From Acidobacteriota bacterium (GTDB lineage: Bacteria; Acidobacteriota; Vicinamibacteria; Vicinamibacterales; UBA2999): 34,287 nt of DNA. The DNA is taken from NCBI GenBank assembly GCA_023265015.1, contig JAHFUO010000022.1:1-34287 (forward strand), given 5' to 3'. Below the pieces are notes generated by a model. That model saw only the letters and a program-made list of their open reading frames with translations. It was not told the origin of the DNA and made no database searches. The translations under genes and the position numbers were made by a program. Shown piece after piece: positions 33,362-34,287 of the stretch. The first letter of the stretch is position 1. Every line of letters starts with the position of its first letter.

Positions 33362-34018
33362 TTACCGCCGCGCCAGCGCGAGGCGGACGCCGAGGCCGAT
33401 CAACACCGCGCCGGTCGCCGCTTCGATTCGGCGTTTCACTCGATCCGTGAGGAGCACCGCCGCCATCCGGTCGATGAATCGCGCGTAGAGCGTGAGCCAC
33501 ACGAGCCCCATCAGCACGTGCGTCGTGGCAAGAAACACCGACTGCGGAAGGACCGGCCGATCCGGCGCGACGAACTGCGGCAGAAACGTCAGGTAGAAGA
33601 CCGCGACCTTCGGGTTGAGGAGGTTGGTGAGCAGACCCTGCGCGAAGCACGCCCAGGGCGGCATCGGTCGTGGAGGCGGACCTTCAGGTCCGCCTGGCGC
33701 CGCGACGCCAACGGTGCGGCTGATCGCGCCATGCAGCGCACGCGCGCCGAGATAGACGAGGTACGCGCCGCCGACGTACTTCAGGATCGAGAACGCGAGC
33801 GCAGATTGCGCCAGCACCACCGCGACACCAAGCGCCGACGCCGTTCCCCAGACCAGGCAGCCGAGGCAGATGCCGAGTGACGCAAAGAACGCCTGGCGCC
33901 TGCCGCTGCCGAGCGCATGGCGCATCACGAGCGCCATGTCGGCGCCGGGCGTGATCGTCAGCAGGCCGGCGACGACGAGAAAGGCGAGAAGCTGCGGGAC
34001 GGGCGGGAGGTACCCCAT
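33362..34018 (-). CDS. LysE/RhtB family translocator
   Basis: A 218-residue inner-membrane protein with about six hydrophobic helices. The LysE-type N-terminus is FLVVAGLLTITPGADMALVMRHALGSGRRQ, and NLLNPKVAVFYLTFLPQFV is the second conserved block. Members export amino acids or homoserine-lactone-like compounds. The central loop contains GGPEGPPPRPMPP, encoded by a palindromic repeat at 33670-33695. Its length remains within the family range, so it is probably functional. It is transcribed towards the MFS gene with a 10-base gap. Confidence 0.92.
   Translation of the reverse strand: MGYLPPVPQLLAFLVVAGLLTITPGADMALVMRHALGSGRRQAFFASLGICLGCLVWGTASALGVAVVLAQSALAFSILKYVGGAYLVYLGARALHGAISRTVGVAAPGGPEGPPPRPMPPWACFAQGLLTNLLNPKVAVFYLTFLPQFVAPDRPVLPQSVFLATTHVLMGLVWLTLYARFIDRMAAVLLTDRVKRRIEAATGAVLIGLGVRLALARR
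33670..33695. repeat. REP-like palindrome inside the LysE coding sequence
   Basis: GTGG precedes a perfect 9-bp stem AGGCGGACC / GGTCCGCCT with loop TTCA. It shares its layout and GGCGGRCC stem core with the palindrome at 10715-10740. It lies in frame in the cytoplasmic-loop region of the LysE-type gene. Confidence 0.75.
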
Positions 34019-34098
34019 CGCAAAGGAGTGTACCTGACAGATTGGGGCCGGCGGAAACGTAGAGTAACGAGGGTTTACTCAAGCGGCGCTCCTCGGCC

Positions 34099-34287
34099 CT
34101 ACCCCTTATCGTCGGCGAGCTGGTGCACGCGCTGGTGCGACAGGCCAAGGAGCCGTGCAGCGTCGCGCGCGCTCATCTTGAGGCGCCCTCCGCGCAGCAC
34201 CCGCACCGCTCGACGCGCGGCGAGCGCGGCACGTCGCCCTTCCTGGTCTGCCTTCTTCCGGAGGCTCGCGTAGTCACGAATGGCCTT
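34099..34287 (-). CDS. Small helix-turn-helix protein, C-terminal part (cut by window edge)
   Basis: Reading the minus strand from the right edge gives 62 open residues before TAG at 34099: a basic helical stretch (AIRDYASLRKKADQEGRRAA) and then a helix-turn-helix MSARDAARLLGLSHQRVHQLA. The start is outside the window. The HTH resembles those of small DNA-binding proteins, some of them antitoxins; no partner can be seen here. An internal ATG would leave only the HTH. Confidence 0.55.
   Translation of the reverse strand, partial: KAIRDYASLRKKADQEGRRAALAARRAVRVLRGGRLKMSARDAARLLGLSHQRVHQLADDKG

Overview
The window is a high-GC, gene-dense stretch of bacterial chromosome. An Oar-like outer-membrane protein with a carboxypeptidase-regulatory domain, a secreted prolyl oligopeptidase, a winged-helix/TolB-like/TPR regulator, a DUF6351 protein and a small HEIGH metalloprotease occur together. 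That mix suggests Acidobacteriota, possibly Vicinamibacteria. This is inference from gene content; there is no rRNA gene or other phylogenetic marker in the window.

Layout. 1-3.3 kb: cut-off MOSC protein, VOC protein, YdeI-like protein and an MFS symporter. 3.3-5.4 kb: a secreted lectin-like protein (-) and a cytochrome c/Vgb-like propeller protein (+). 5.4-8.3 kb: a TAXI-type TRAP transporter (fused permease and binding protein, -). 8.4-15.9 kb: a DUF6351 protein, a large TonB-dependent OMP and a prolyl oligopeptidase (+). 15.9-16.6 kb: a gene-poor interval with a 150-bp inverted repeat, a partial duplication and a palindrome. 16.6-26.1 kb: a nitrogen-assimilation island. 26.3-28.0 kb: lytic transglycosylase and metalloprotease (-). 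28.2-32.1 kb: a CadC-like TPR regulator and an OmpR/histidine kinase pair (+). 32.1-34.0 kb: MFS exporter and LysE exporter (-). The right edge cuts a small helix-turn-helix protein (-).

The most coherent system is the nitrate island. Five genes are joined by four successive ATGA stop/start overlaps: a fused DmsB-DmsC-like iron-sulfur/membrane protein, a molybdopterin nitrate reductase, NirB, NirD and a NarK-type nitrate transporter. A GAF-ANTAR antiterminator overlaps the last gene, and a glutaminase follows. The likely flow is nitrate import, reduction to nitrite, NADH-dependent reduction to ammonium, and regulation by RNA antitermination. The usual flavoprotein electron donor for assimilatory nitrate reductase is absent and a quinol-type membrane module sits in its place. 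This is the best candidate in the window for an under-described system.

A second theme is short repeats. Three families of 7-8 bp tandem repeats (CCACCAA, GGGATTM, TCGCACCN), one 9-bp family (CACGAAGGT) and REP-like palindromes headed by GTAG, GGAG or GTGG recur in the gaps. Several have entered coding sequence: inside the DUF6351 protein, at both ends of one MFS protein, at the C-terminus of another, in the LysE loop, and directly against the response-regulator start codon.
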